DNA of 64,000 bases from Candidatus Ruthturnera sp. Tsphm01 (GTDB lineage: Bacteria > Pseudomonadota > Gammaproteobacteria > PS1 > Pseudothioglobaceae). Each line of letters opens with the position of its first letter. The stretch's first letter is position 1. Location of the stretch: the NCBI GenBank assembly GCA_030142985.1, contig CP125320.1:191639-255638 (forward strand), in the 5' to 3' direction. Made by a program: the position numbers and the translations under genes. Under the pieces are notes generated by a model that had not been told where the DNA came from, made no database searches, and saw nothing but the letters and a program-made list of their open reading frames with translations. Of this stretch, positions 38,361 through 47,463 are shown in pieces.

Positions 38361-41300
38361 ATGAGTCATTTATTAGATAGAGTAACATTTTTTACCCAAT
38401 CAAAGCCCGAAGATTTTTCTAATGGACATGGGAAGTTGGTGCATGAAAATAGAGACTGGGAAAGGGCTTATCGCAATCGTTGGGGGCATGATAAAGTTGT
38501 TCGCTCAACGCATGGTGTTAACTGTACAGGCTCATGTAGTTGGAAAATTTATGTAAAAAATGGCTTAGTTACTTGGGAGACACAACAAACTAATTATCCA
38601 AGAACCCGTCCAGATTTGCCAGACCATGAGCCTAGAGGTTGTCAAAGAGGTGCAACATATTCATGGTATTTATACAGCGCTACTCGCCTTAAATATCCTT
38701 TGATCCGTTCTAGATTGTTAAAAATTTGGCGTGATGCTAAAAAACAAAATGCTGATCCTGTTGATGCATGGAAATCCATTATGGATGATAAAGCCAAAAC
38801 GAAGGAATATAAACAAGTTCGTGGCTTAGGTGGTATGGTTCGTGCTGATTGGGACGAGGTTAATGAAATTATTGCTGCTTCTAATATTTATACCACTAAA
38901 ACTTATGGTCCAGATAGGATTGTCGGCTTTTCTCCTATTCCGGCTATGTCAATGGTTTCTTATGCAGCAGGATCTCGTTATTTATCATTAATTGGTGGTA
39001 CTTGTTTAAGTTTTTATGATTGGTATTGTGATTTACCACCCGCTTCTCCACAGGTGTGGGGTGAGCAAACTGATGTGCCAGAAAGTGCTGATTGGTATAA
39101 CTCATCTTATATTATGGCATGGGGTTCTAATGTGCCGCAAACTCGTACTCCAGATGCTCACTTTTTTACAGAATCTCGTTATAACGGCACTAAAACGATT
39201 GCAGTAACACCTGATTTTAGCGAAGTTGCTAAACTTTGCGATGAGTGGATGGCACCTACCCAAGGTACCGATGCCGCTTTAGCTATGACCATGGGACATG
39301 TGATTTTAAAAGAGTATCACGTCACCAACAAAAGCGAATATTTCACTAACTATATCAAGCAATATACAGATATGCCATTTTTGGTGATGTTAGAAGAAAA
39401 AAAAGGTGTACTTACAGCTGGTAGAACACTTAGAGCTTCAGATATTAATGGCGCTTTGGGTGAGACAGATAATACTGAATGGAAGCCGTTATTAATTGAT
39501 GGAGATACTAATGAAATCGTTGTTCCAACAGGAACAGTAGGTTCTCGCTGGGATGGTTCTGGAAAATGGAATATTGAAAATAAAAACGCCGTAAATGGTG
39601 TGGATATTGATCCAAAAACCACTTTAAAAAATGACAATGACGAAATTGTGTCCGTTGGTTTTCCGTATTTTAATAACAAAGTACATGATCAAGAGATATT
39701 TACAAACACAGAGCATGACTCTGTTTTAATGAAAAATGTGCCAATTAAGAAAATTAAATTGGCTAATGGCAAGGAAGTTAAAGTTGCAACAGTATTTGAT
39801 TTAATGATGGCAAATTATAGTGTTGACCAAGGATTGGGTGGTGATAATGTAGCTGCCTCGTTTGATGATGATGCTCCTTATACGCCAGCTTGGTGTGAAA
39901 AAGTAACAGGCGTTCCAAAAGAACAAACTATTCGTATTGCTAGAGAATTTTCAGAAAATGCCCATAAGACACAAGGTAAATCAATGGTTATTTTGGGAGC
40001 AGCAGTAAACCATTGGTATCATATGGATATGATTTATCGTGGTATTATCAATATATTAATGATGTGTGGTTGTATTGGTAAATCAGGCGGTGGTTGGGCT
40101 CATTATGTGGGTCAAGAAAAGCTTCGTCCACAAACGGGATGGTTGCCATTGGCATTTGGGTTAGATTGGCATCGTCCACCACGCCAAATGAATGGCACTT
40201 CATTTTTTTATAATCATTCTAGTCAATGGCGTTATGAAAAATTAGAAGTTGATGATATTTTGTCTCCTTTAGCCGATAAAAAAGACTGGGAAAATTATTC
40301 ATTAATTGATTGTAATGTTCGTAGTGAGAAAATGGGTTGGCTGCCTTCAGCACCACAGTTAGAAGAAAACCCATTAGAAATTACCAAAAAAGCAGAAAAA
40401 GCAGGGATGAATGTTCAAGACTATATTGTTAAGCAACTTAAATCCAAAGAATTAAAATTCTCTTGTGAAGATCCTGATAATCCAAAAAACTTTCCGCACA
40501 ATATGTTTATTTGGCGTTCTAATTTATTAGGCTCTAGTGGTAAAGGACATGAGTATTTGTTAAAACATTTACTAGGTGCGCAAAATGCTGTTTTAGGCAA
40601 TGAAACAGATAAAAAACCATCTGAGGTTAAGTGGCGCGATGGCGTAGAAGGTAAAGTTGATTTGTTTGTAACCTTAGATTTTAGAATGTCAACCACTTGT
40701 TTGTATTCTGATATTGTTCTACCATCAGCAACATGGTATGAAAAGAACGACTTAAATACCTCAGATATGCATCCATTTATTCACCCTCTTTCCAAAGCAG
40801 TAGATCCTGCTTGGGAATCAAGAAGTGATTGGGATATTTACAAAGGTTTGGCTAAAAAATTCTCAGAGCTTTGTCCTGGGCATTTAGGTAAAGAAAAAGA
40901 TGTGGTTACCCTACCTATTTTGCATGACACGCCAGCAGAAATGGCGCAAGCAACAGATGTTAAAGCTTGGTTTAATGATGAATGTGAAGCGATTCCTGGC
41001 AAAACCATGCCAAACTTTATTGAAGTTGAAAGGAATTATCCAGACACCTATAAAAAGTTTACCTCACTAGGACCGCTGATGTCTAAGATAGGCAATGGTG
41101 GTAAAGGTATTGCTTGGAACACTGAAGATGAAGTCACTTTGTTGGGTGGTTTGAATCAAATTGTTAGAGAAGAAGGTGTTTCTAAAGGCTTGCCTAAAAT
41201 CGAAACTGATATTGATGCAACTGAAGTTATTTTATCGTTAGCACCTGAAACTAATGGTCAAGTGGCTGTTAAAGCTTGGGAGTCGTTAGGGAAAATAACA

Positions 41301-42095
41301 GGCAGAGATCATACTCATTTAGCAAAACCTAAAGAAGATGAAAAAATCAGGTTTAGAGATGTGCAAGCACAACCTAGAAAAATCATTTCATCGCCAACTT
41401 GGTCTGGACTGGAGGATGAGCATGTAAGTTATAATGCAGGTTATACCAATGTGCATGAATACATTCCTTGGCGAACGTTAACAGGTAGGCAGCAGTTTTA
41501 TCAAGATCATAAATGGATGATTGATTTTGGTGAAAATTTGTGTACTTACAAACCACCTATTAATACCAAAACAATTGCACCTATTATTAATAAAAATAAT
41601 GATGGACGCTCTCAGGTTGTTTTAAACTGGATTACACCACATCAAAAATGGGGTATTCATTCTACTTATTCTGACAATTTGTTAATGCTTACGCTTAATC
41701 GTGGTGGTCCTGTGGTATGGATTAGTGAGATTGACGCTAAAAAAATTGGTGTTGAGGATAATGATTGGATTGAGTTGTATAATGTTAATGGCACAATCGC
41801 AGCCAGAGCAGTTGTTTCACAAAGAGTTCCTGAAGGTATGTCGATGATGTATCACGCACAAGAAAAAATTACCACTACACCTGTGGCAGAAAAATCAGGT
41901 TTTAGAGGAGGAATTCATAATTCAGTAACACGAACAATTGTTAAACCAACGCATATGATTGGTGGTTATGCACAACAATCTTATGGGTTTAATTACTATG
42001 GCACGGTTGGCTCTAATAGAGATGAATTTGTGATTATTAGAAAAATGGATAAAGTAGATTGGAAAGACGAGCCAGCAAAAGGAGACAACTCATGA
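38361..42095 (+). CDS. narG: Respiratory nitrate reductase alpha subunit
   Basis: The 1,244-residue catalytic subunit is nearly the length of E. coli NarG. The FS0 iron-sulfur ligands are His51, Cys55, Cys59 and Cys94, one residue shifted from the E. coli numbering. The stretch YDWYCDLPPASPQ carries the aspartate molybdenum ligand typical of NarG. The enzyme reduces nitrate to nitrite on the cytoplasmic face using bis-MGD, receiving electrons through NarH and NarI from quinol. No Tat leader is seen at the N-terminus MSHLLDRVTF, as expected for the inward-facing type. Its TGA overlaps the narH ATG (ATGA at 42092-42095). Confidence 0.98.
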   Translation: MSHLLDRVTFFTQSKPEDFSNGHGKLVHENRDWERAYRNRWGHDKVVRSTHGVNCTGSCSWKIYVKNGLVTWETQQTNYPRTRPDLPDHEPRGCQRGATYSWYLYSATRLKYPLIRSRLLKIWRDAKKQNADPVDAWKSIMDDKAKTKEYKQVRGLGGMVRADWDEVNEIIAASNIYTTKTYGPDRIVGFSPIPAMSMVSYAAGSRYLSLIGGTCLSFYDWYCDLPPASPQVWGEQTDVPESADWYNSSYIMAWGSNVPQTRTPDAHFFTESRYNGTKTIAVTPDFSEVAKLCDEWMAPTQGTDAALAMTMGHVILKEYHVTNKSEYFTNYIKQYTDMPFLVMLEEKKGVLTAGRTLRASDINGALGETDNTEWKPLLIDGDTNEIVVPTGTVGSRWDGSGKWNIENKNAVNGVDIDPKTTLKNDNDEIVSVGFPYFNNKVHDQEIFTNTEHDSVLMKNVPIKKIKLANGKEVKVATVFDLMMANYSVDQGLGGDNVAASFDDDAPYTPAWCEKVTGVPKEQTIRIAREFSENAHKTQGKSMVILGAAVNHWYHMDMIYRGIINILMMCGCIGKSGGGWAHYVGQEKLRPQTGWLPLAFGLDWHRPPRQMNGTSFFYNHSSQWRYEKLEVDDILSPLADKKDWENYSLIDCNVRSEKMGWLPSAPQLEENPLEITKKAEKAGMNVQDYIVKQLKSKELKFSCEDPDNPKNFPHNMFIWRSNLLGSSGKGHEYLLKHLLGAQNAVLGNETDKKPSEVKWRDGVEGKVDLFVTLDFRMSTTCLYSDIVLPSATWYEKNDLNTSDMHPFIHPLSKAVDPAWESRSDWDIYKGLAKKFSELCPGHLGKEKDVVTLPILHDTPAEMAQATDVKAWFNDECEAIPGKTMPNFIEVERNYPDTYKKFTSLGPLMSKIGNGGKGIAWNTEDEVTLLGGLNQIVREEGVSKGLPKIETDIDATEVILSLAPETNGQVAVKAWESLGKITGRDHTHLAKPKEDEKIRFRDVQAQPRKIISSPTWSGLEDEHVSYNAGYTNVHEYIPWRTLTGRQQFYQDHKWMIDFGENLCTYKPPINTKTIAPIINKNNDGRSQVVLNWITPHQKWGIHSTYSDNLLMLTLNRGGPVVWISEIDAKKIGVEDNDWIELYNVNGTIAARAVVSQRVPEGMSMMYHAQEKITTTPVAEKSGFRGGIHNSVTRTIVKPTHMIGGYAQQSYGFNYYGTVGSNRDEFVIIRKMDKVDWKDEPAKGDNS

Positions 42096-43633
42096 AAATA
42101 AGAGCACAAATAGGAATGGTTTTAAACTTGGACAAATGTATTGGTTGTCATACTTGTTCAGTAACTTGTAAAAATGTATGGACCTCACGTCAAGGTGTTG
42201 AATATGCTTGGTTTAATAATGTAGAAACAAAACCTGGCATTGGTTATCCTGTTGATTGGGAAAATCAAGATAAATGGAATGGAGGTTGGGTTTCTAAAAA
42301 TGGTAAATTACAACCAAAAATTGGAGGTAAGTTTAGATTGTTAGCAAAAATATTTGCCAACCCTGATTTGCCTGAGATTGATGATTATTATGAGCCATTT
42401 ACCTTTAATTATGCCCATTTACAAAATGCACCTGAAATGGTTACGCCACCTGTTGCAAGACCACATTCTGTGATTACTGGCGAAGTAATGGAAAAACCAG
42501 AATGGGGCCCTAATTGGGAAGAGATTTTAGGGGGTGAATTTAAAAAACGCTCAAAAGATTATAATTTTAAAGAAATAGAAAAAGAGATTTATGGTGAGTT
42601 TGAAAATACCTTTATGATGTATTTACCACGCTTATGTGAGCATTGTCTTAACCCTACTTGTGTAGCAGCCTGTCCGTCTGGTGCTATTTATAAACGAGAA
42701 GAAGATGGAATTGTATTGATTGATCAAGACAAATGTCGTGGTTGGAGAATGTGCGTTAGTGCTTGTCCTTACAAAAAGATTTATTACAATTGGCAATCTG
42801 GTAAATCAGAAAAATGCACGTTTTGCTATCCAAGAATAGAGTCTGGAGATCCGACAGTTTGTTCTGAAACTTGTGTTGGTAGAATTCGCTCATTAGGGGT
42901 TATTCTTTATGATGCAGATAAAATTGAAGAAATGGCTAACATGAGTGATGAAAAAGATTTGTATAAAGCTCAGTTAAAAATATTCTTAGATCCAAACGAT
43001 AAAACTGTTCAAGCACAAGCCAAAAAAGATGGCGTTCCTGATAGTTGGATTGAAGCCGCCCAGAACTCACCTGTTTATAAAATGGCAATTGACTGGAAGG
43101 TAGCTTTTCCGCTGCATCCTGAGTATAGAACACTACCAATGGTTTGGTATGTGCCACCATTATCTCCTATTCAAAATGCGATTGAAAAAGGTGTGATTGA
43201 TACTAGAGGCGTTATTCCAAATGTTGAAGAATTGCGTATTCCTATTCGTTATTTATCAAATATGCTCACAGCAGGGGATGATAAACCTGTGATATTTGCT
43301 TTAAAACGAATGATTGCAATGCGTAATTTTATGCGTGCAAAGCGTATTGATAACATTATCTTAACAGAAGTATTAGAGGAAGTTGGCTTAACAGAAAATA
43401 TGGTTGATGACATGTATAAAACCATGGCATTAGCTGCTTATGAAGATAGATTTGTCATTCCTACTAATCATAAAGAATATGCAGGTGAAACGCCTTTTGA
43501 TAATGACATTGCGTTTGATACCAGATCTTCTTGTGGATTTAGTTTTGGTAATGGTTGTTCTGAAGGCTCTACAACGGCAACTTTATTTGGTGGCAAAACG
43601 CATTCTAATACAATGAACGGAAAAACTTCATGA
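42092..43633 (+). CDS. narH: Respiratory nitrate reductase beta subunit
   Basis: The 513-residue electron-transfer subunit carries four cysteine clusters: CIGCHTCSVTC near the N-terminus, CEHCLNPTCVAAC, CRGWRMCVSACPYKK and KCTFCYPRIESG with CSETC. The tryptophan in CRGWRMC marks the cluster that is 3Fe-4S in NarH. The ATG at 42092 was chosen because it follows GGAGACAACTC and overlaps the narG stop; the frame is also open upstream to 42059, but that part lies inside narG. It links NarG to the haem subunit NarI. Its stop overlaps the narJ ATG at 43630. Confidence 0.97.
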   Translation: MKIRAQIGMVLNLDKCIGCHTCSVTCKNVWTSRQGVEYAWFNNVETKPGIGYPVDWENQDKWNGGWVSKNGKLQPKIGGKFRLLAKIFANPDLPEIDDYYEPFTFNYAHLQNAPEMVTPPVARPHSVITGEVMEKPEWGPNWEEILGGEFKKRSKDYNFKEIEKEIYGEFENTFMMYLPRLCEHCLNPTCVAACPSGAIYKREEDGIVLIDQDKCRGWRMCVSACPYKKIYYNWQSGKSEKCTFCYPRIESGDPTVCSETCVGRIRSLGVILYDADKIEEMANMSDEKDLYKAQLKIFLDPNDKTVQAQAKKDGVPDSWIEAAQNSPVYKMAIDWKVAFPLHPEYRTLPMVWYVPPLSPIQNAIEKGVIDTRGVIPNVEELRIPIRYLSNMLTAGDDKPVIFALKRMIAMRNFMRAKRIDNIILTEVLEEVGLTENMVDDMYKTMALAAYEDRFVIPTNHKEYAGETPFDNDIAFDTRSSCGFSFGNGCSEGSTTATLFGGKTHSNTMNGKTS

Positions 43634-44289
43634 AAACACTTAAAGTTTTAGCTGTTTTGTTATCTTATCCAGATATCAATGTTTATAAAAATGTTGACGA
43701 TTTGGCTGAGACTTTAAAGCAAGAATCTTTGTTATCCAAAAAAACACTTAAAGGTTTGTTGTCTTTTATAGAGGATTATAAAAACAAGGATTTTTTAGAG
43801 TTGCAAGAGCGTTTTGTGGCAACTTTCGATAGAAGTCGTGCTCATTGTTTGAATTTGTTTGAGCATATTCATGGTGAATCACGCGATCGTGGTCCAGCTA
43901 TGGTTGATTTAATTGAAATGTATGCAAAGAAAAAGTTATTTATTGATAAAAAAGAGTTGCCTGATTATTTGCCTTTATTTTTGGAGTATTTATCTTTATG
44001 TGATGTTCAAGAGGCAAAAACTTCATTAGGAGATACGATTGATATTATTGCCTTAATTGGTGGGCAACTTAAAAAAAGTGAGTCCCCCTATTGGATTATT
44101 TTTTCTGCATTAGAAGAATTATCCAATATTAAAGCAAATCAATTCAAAGTAACAGAAGCAATAGAAAACAGCCCTAAAGAGCCAGAAACATTAGATGAAT
44201 TAGATGAATTATGGAAAGAACAAGAAGCATTTAGTGGCGAATCATCAGAGTGTGGTACTTGTGAAACTAGTGCCCCACTAACACAATAA
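43630..44289 (+). CDS. narJ: Nitrate reductase assembly chaperone
   Basis: The 219-residue protein is of the NarJ/TorD chaperone type, with the typical central segment HIHGESRDRGPAMVDL (about residues 79-94) followed by LPDYLPLFLEYLS. NarJ binds apo-NarG and controls cofactor insertion and membrane attachment. A low-complexity acidic tail ends in CGTCETSAPL. It overlaps narH by four bases and is 11 bp from narI, the standard GHJI order. Confidence 0.94.
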   Translation: MKTLKVLAVLLSYPDINVYKNVDDLAETLKQESLLSKKTLKGLLSFIEDYKNKDFLELQERFVATFDRSRAHCLNLFEHIHGESRDRGPAMVDLIEMYAKKKLFIDKKELPDYLPLFLEYLSLCDVQEAKTSLGDTIDIIALIGGQLKKSESPYWIIFSALEELSNIKANQFKVTEAIENSPKEPETLDELDELWKEQEAFSGESSECGTCETSAPLTQ

Positions 44290-44300
44290 GGAGATATATT

Positions 44301-44981
44301 ATGAATAATTTTTTAGATCAATTTTTTTTCGGTTACTTCCCTTATCTTGCTATGACAATATTTATTGTCGGTAGTGCGTTGCGTTATGACAGAGATCAAT
44401 ATACTTGGAAAGCAGATTCATCACAGTTATTACGAAAAAAAGGAATGATATGGGGTAGCAACTTATTTCATGTTGGGATTATTTTATTATTTTTTGGGCA
44501 TTTTGTTGGTTTGCTAACGCCAGAATGGGTTTATCATCCATTTATGACAGCAGGAACTAAACAATTAATGGCTATGATTGCTGGTGGTATTTTTGGCACA
44601 ATATGTTTGATTGGACTATTAATTTTATTAAATAGACGTTTGTTTGATAAACGCATTAGTAGAACCAGTAAGTTTAGCGATACTTTTATCTTGCTTTATT
44701 TATTCGCACAATTATTGTTAGGTTTGTTAACTATTCCTTATTCAGCACAACATTTAGATGGTAGTTCAATGGTTGCTTTGGCTAATTGGGCACAACACAT
44801 CACCACTTTTAGAACAGGTGCTGCTGATTTTATTGTTGCTGAGGTTTGGGTATTTAAATTACATTTAATATTAGGTATGACTCTTTTTGTTATTTTTCCA
44901 TTCACTAGATTGGTACATATTTGGAGTGTGCCAGTGCAATACTTAACGCGTACAAATTATCAAATAGTGAGAAGAAGATAA
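44301..44981 (+). CDS. narI: Respiratory nitrate reductase gamma subunit (cytochrome b)
   Basis: The 226-residue membrane protein has five hydrophobic helices. The paired histidines expected to hold two b-haems are visible in LFHVGIILLFFGHFVG (helix 2) and in FKLHLILGM with RLVHIWSVP (helix 5). NarI oxidises quinol on the outer side of the inner membrane and passes electrons to NarH. The ATG follows AAGGAGATATATT. A short gap of 6 bp leads to the PpiC-like gene, indicating cotranscription. Confidence 0.96.
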   Translation: MNNFLDQFFFGYFPYLAMTIFIVGSALRYDRDQYTWKADSSQLLRKKGMIWGSNLFHVGIILLFFGHFVGLLTPEWVYHPFMTAGTKQLMAMIAGGIFGTICLIGLLILLNRRLFDKRISRTSKFSDTFILLYLFAQLLLGLLTIPYSAQHLDGSSMVALANWAQHITTFRTGAADFIVAEVWVFKLHLILGMTLFVIFPFTRLVHIWSVPVQYLTRTNYQIVRRR

Positions 44982-44987
44982 GTAATT

Positions 44988-45443
44988 ATGCCTATTAAAG
45001 TAAATCATGTGGAAATTAGCGATGATGATGTATTTCAAGAAATGCAGTATCAAACAGACTCTAATAATGTAGAAACCGTTATTTTTAAAGCAGCACAGGC
45101 ACTAGTGGTTCAACAATTGTTATTACAAGCGGTTGGTGTTGAAAAAGGTGCCACTAATGAAGAAGAGAAAATTAATCAACTGTTAAGTGATAATGTCACT
45201 ATTCCTACGGCAAGTATAGAATCTTGTAAGCGTTATTTTGACAATAATCAAGATAGATTTTTAGATAAAAAAATAGGTGAGCCACTTCCCTTTGAGTTGG
45301 TAGAAACTTATATTAGAGAGTATTTACAAAATCAATCAACCACTTCGGGCATTAGTGAATATATTAAGATGCTTACTGCTGAAGCAAATATACAAGGATT
45401 TGATTTTAAAGACCCTAGTGTTATGAATATAAAAATACAATAG
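44988..45443 (+). CDS. NifM/PpiC-like protein lacking the rotamase core
   Basis: The 151-residue protein resembles the peptidyl-prolyl isomerases (NifM/PpiC group) that often follow narI. The N-terminal helical region is kept up to CKRYFDNNQDRF, and the family C-terminus FELVETYIREYLQNQ with SEYIKMLTAEANIQGFDF is kept. The roughly 100-residue parvulin domain normally lying between them is gone, with the junction near residue 95. The frame is intact and tightly packed between narI (6 bp) and the DsrC-like gene (3 bp), so it is probably expressed as a chaperone-like remnant. Family assignment is from memory of nar operons. Confidence 0.7.
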   Translation: MPIKVNHVEISDDDVFQEMQYQTDSNNVETVIFKAAQALVVQQLLLQAVGVEKGATNEEEKINQLLSDNVTIPTASIESCKRYFDNNQDRFLDKKIGEPLPFELVETYIREYLQNQSTTSGISEYIKMLTAEANIQGFDFKDPSVMNIKIQ

Positions 45444-45446
45444 ATT

Positions 45447-45782
45447 ATGCAGATAAATAATAAAGAAATAGAATTGGATGTTGAGGGTTATTTAGTTCAT
45501 CCAGAAGATTGGAATAAAGAAATAGCCTTAGAGTTAGCCAAATCAGAAAATATAACTCTAACAGAGGATTATTGGACTATATTTTATTTTATGAGAAATT
45601 ATTATAATGAACATGGGGTTGCGCCTGATGTTCGCCATACCACCAAACAAATGGCAATTGATTTTGATCTAGATAAAAAATCCGCCAAAGCCAAGTTATT
45701 TAACTTGTTTCCCTATGGCTATGTAAAGCAAGCTTGTAAGATATCTGGTATGAAACGCCCAAGGGGTTGGAGTACAGGCTAA
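45447..45782 (+). CDS. DsrC/TusE-family protein lacking CysA
   Basis: The 111-residue protein has the DsrC/TusE fold signature: LDVEGYLVHPEDWNKEIA at the N-terminus, then LTEDYWTIFYFMRNYY and the C-terminal arm KQACKISGMKRPRGWSTG. Canonical DsrC has two arm cysteines 11 residues apart. Here Cys97 matches CysB, but the CysA position (108) is Trp and the C-terminus ends WSTG. It therefore cannot form the intramolecular trisulfide used with DsrAB, nor act as TusE, which needs CysA. It sits at the end of the nar operon, suggesting a redox-regulatory or assembly role in nitrate respiration, which is inference. Confidence 0.85.
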   Translation: MQINNKEIELDVEGYLVHPEDWNKEIALELAKSENITLTEDYWTIFYFMRNYYNEHGVAPDVRHTTKQMAIDFDLDKKSAKAKLFNLFPYGYVKQACKISGMKRPRGWSTG

Positions 45783-46381
45783 AAAATATTCAAATTGCTT
45801 TTCTTTATTGGGTTTGGTTGATTAAATTTTCACCATTCATTTCATTATAGATGTGTTTAAAATACATATGTGTAAACAAAGTGTGTTCGTGATTATCTGT
45901 TGAACCACTAAGGGGAGTGATGTGCAATAAAGAATTATTAATATCAGCCATAGGTGCATTCATAGCAGTTGCTGCGTCTGGATTTTTCTCTAATGTTATT
46001 CTACAAAGCACCAACTCCCCTTTAATTATTGCCTCAGTTGGCGCTTCAGCGATGTTGATATTTGGTTTGCCACACGCCTTAGTTTCTCGTCCGTGGAATC
46101 TAATTGGCGGGCATAGTGTTTCTGCTGTAGTAGGTGTTACTTGTTTCTATTTGATTACTGATATGTTATTAGCAACCTCAATTGTCATCCCGCTTGCGCT
46201 TGTTGCCATGCATTTTTTAAAATGTATGCATCCACCTGGTGGTGCAACGGCAGTGACTACTATCATCGGTGGTGAGGCAATACATCAGTTGGGTTATGCG
46301 TTTGTTATTATGTAATACCCCCAAAAAACCACACCATTCTAAAGTAGAAAATTCTATAATAAAAAACAAGGAGTTTTCACA

Positions 46382-46648
46382 ATGAAAAAATCAAGATACA
46401 CAGACACACAAATAGTCAATATACTTAAACAAAACCAAGCAGGAGAATCTGTTGCCAACCTATGCCGTGAATACGGCATGAGCCAGGCTACATTCTACAA
46501 GTGGCGCTCCAAATATGGTGATGCAGATGTTAATATTGTTAAAAGACTTAAAGAGCTAGAAGCAGAGAATTCAAGACTCAAAAAGATGTACGCAGATGAA
46601 CGCTTAATGTCTCAAATCAGATTAGAGGCACTTGAGGGAAAGCTCTAA
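46382..46648 (+). CDS. IS3-type transposase OrfA
   Basis: The 88-residue protein has an N-terminal helix-turn-helix (GESVANLCREYGMSQATFYK) and a C-terminal leucine-zipper-like helix (VKRLKELEAENSRLKKMY), as in IS407-group OrfA. It binds the element ends and, by frameshifting, forms the N-terminus of the active OrfAB transposase. The ATG follows AAGGAGTTTTCACA. It ends at TAA 46646-46648, just after a GGGAAAG slip site. Confidence 0.93.
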   Translation: MKKSRYTDTQIVNILKQNQAGESVANLCREYGMSQATFYKWRSKYGDADVNIVKRLKELEAENSRLKKMYADERLMSQIRLEALEGKL

Positions 46649-46674
46649 CGCCATCTTCTCGTAAGAAGATGGCG
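46636..46674 (+). other. Programmed -1 ribosomal frameshift signal (slippery heptamer and stem-loop)
   Basis: G GGA AAG (46636-46642), read in the OrfA frame, is an X-XXY-YYZ slippery heptamer. Six bases later an 11-bp perfect stem, CGCCATCTTCT (46649-46659) with AGAAGATGGCG (46664-46674), closes a CGTA loop. Slipping back one base enters the OrfB frame, which is open from 46636 because its last stop is TGA at 46633-46635. The window for productive slippage is thus exactly this heptamer. Confidence 0.85.
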
Positions 46675-47463
46675 AATAATCTCAAAAATAAGCGTCAAGT
46701 CTCAGTTGGTTTTGCTTGCACTTGTTTTAATATCAGTAAAAGTACTTATTACTATCAGCCAAAATTAAGTGATGACAATATCCTAATTTCGGATTATTTA
46801 CTACGTTTAACCGCAACGCATAAGCGTTGGGGCTTCAAGCTGTGTTATTTGTATCTGCGTAATGTCAAAGGCTACAAATTTAACCATAAGCGAGTCTATC
46901 GCATCTATCGTGAACTAGAACTAAATCTAAGAATCAAACCAAGGAGAAGAATTAAAAGAGACAAGCCCGAAGCGCTCAGTGTACCAACAGGCATTAACCA
47001 AACCTGGTCAATGGACTTCATGGCAGATTCACTAACAGATGGCAGAAGCATTAGAACCTTTAATGTAGTAGACGACTACAATCGAGAAGGGTTAAATATT
47101 GATGTCGATCTATCACTGCCAGCAAGACGGGTTATTCAATCGCTAGAGCGTTTAATCCAATGGCGTGGCAAGCCTAAAACCATCAGATGTGATAATGGTC
47201 CAGAATACATTAGCCAAGCTTTGCGAGATTGGGCACAAGGGCGCGATATTAAGCTAAGATACATCCAACCAGGTAAACCAACTCAAAATGCCTATGTTGA
47301 GAGATTTAATCGCACAGTAAGGCAAGAGTGCTTGGATCTTCATTTATTTGACTCAGTTGAGTCAGCACAAGATGCAACCACACAATGGCTTTGGGTTTAT
47401 AACAACGAGCGACCACATTTTGCACTAGGTGGCATTCCACCTAGGCAAAAGTTGGCTTCGTAA
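46669..47463 (+). CDS. IS3-type transposase OrfB (DDE integrase core)
   Basis: The 264-residue catalytic part lies in the -1 frame relative to OrfA and begins with an HTH_21-type region (ATHKRWGFKLCYLYLR). The rve/DDE core shows the first Asp in TWSMDFM, the second in CDNGPEY and the Glu in AYVERFNRTVRQ. The ATG at 46669 lies inside the downstream arm of the frameshift hairpin, so independent initiation is likely hindered and the main product is probably OrfAB from 46382 to 47463. No premature stop is seen, so the element could be active. Confidence 0.92.
   Translation: MANNLKNKRQVSVGFACTCFNISKSTYYYQPKLSDDNILISDYLLRLTATHKRWGFKLCYLYLRNVKGYKFNHKRVYRIYRELELNLRIKPRRRIKRDKPEALSVPTGINQTWSMDFMADSLTDGRSIRTFNVVDDYNREGLNIDVDLSLPARRVIQSLERLIQWRGKPKTIRCDNGPEYISQALRDWAQGRDIKLRYIQPGKPTQNAYVERFNRTVRQECLDLHLFDSVESAQDATTQWLWVYNNERPHFALGGIPPRQKLAS

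Noticed and set aside
42059..42091. Longer narH start
   Set aside because: The extra codons overlap the narG end, lack a ribosome site and are not part of the family; ATG 42092 has GGAGACA and the standard ATGA overlap.
45783..45916. Possible small gene or RNA between the DsrC-like gene and the HPP gene
   Set aside because: Only 134 bp of AT-rich sequence, with a 69-codon minus-strand frame lacking a convincing start site and no stable long hairpin; nothing could be supported.
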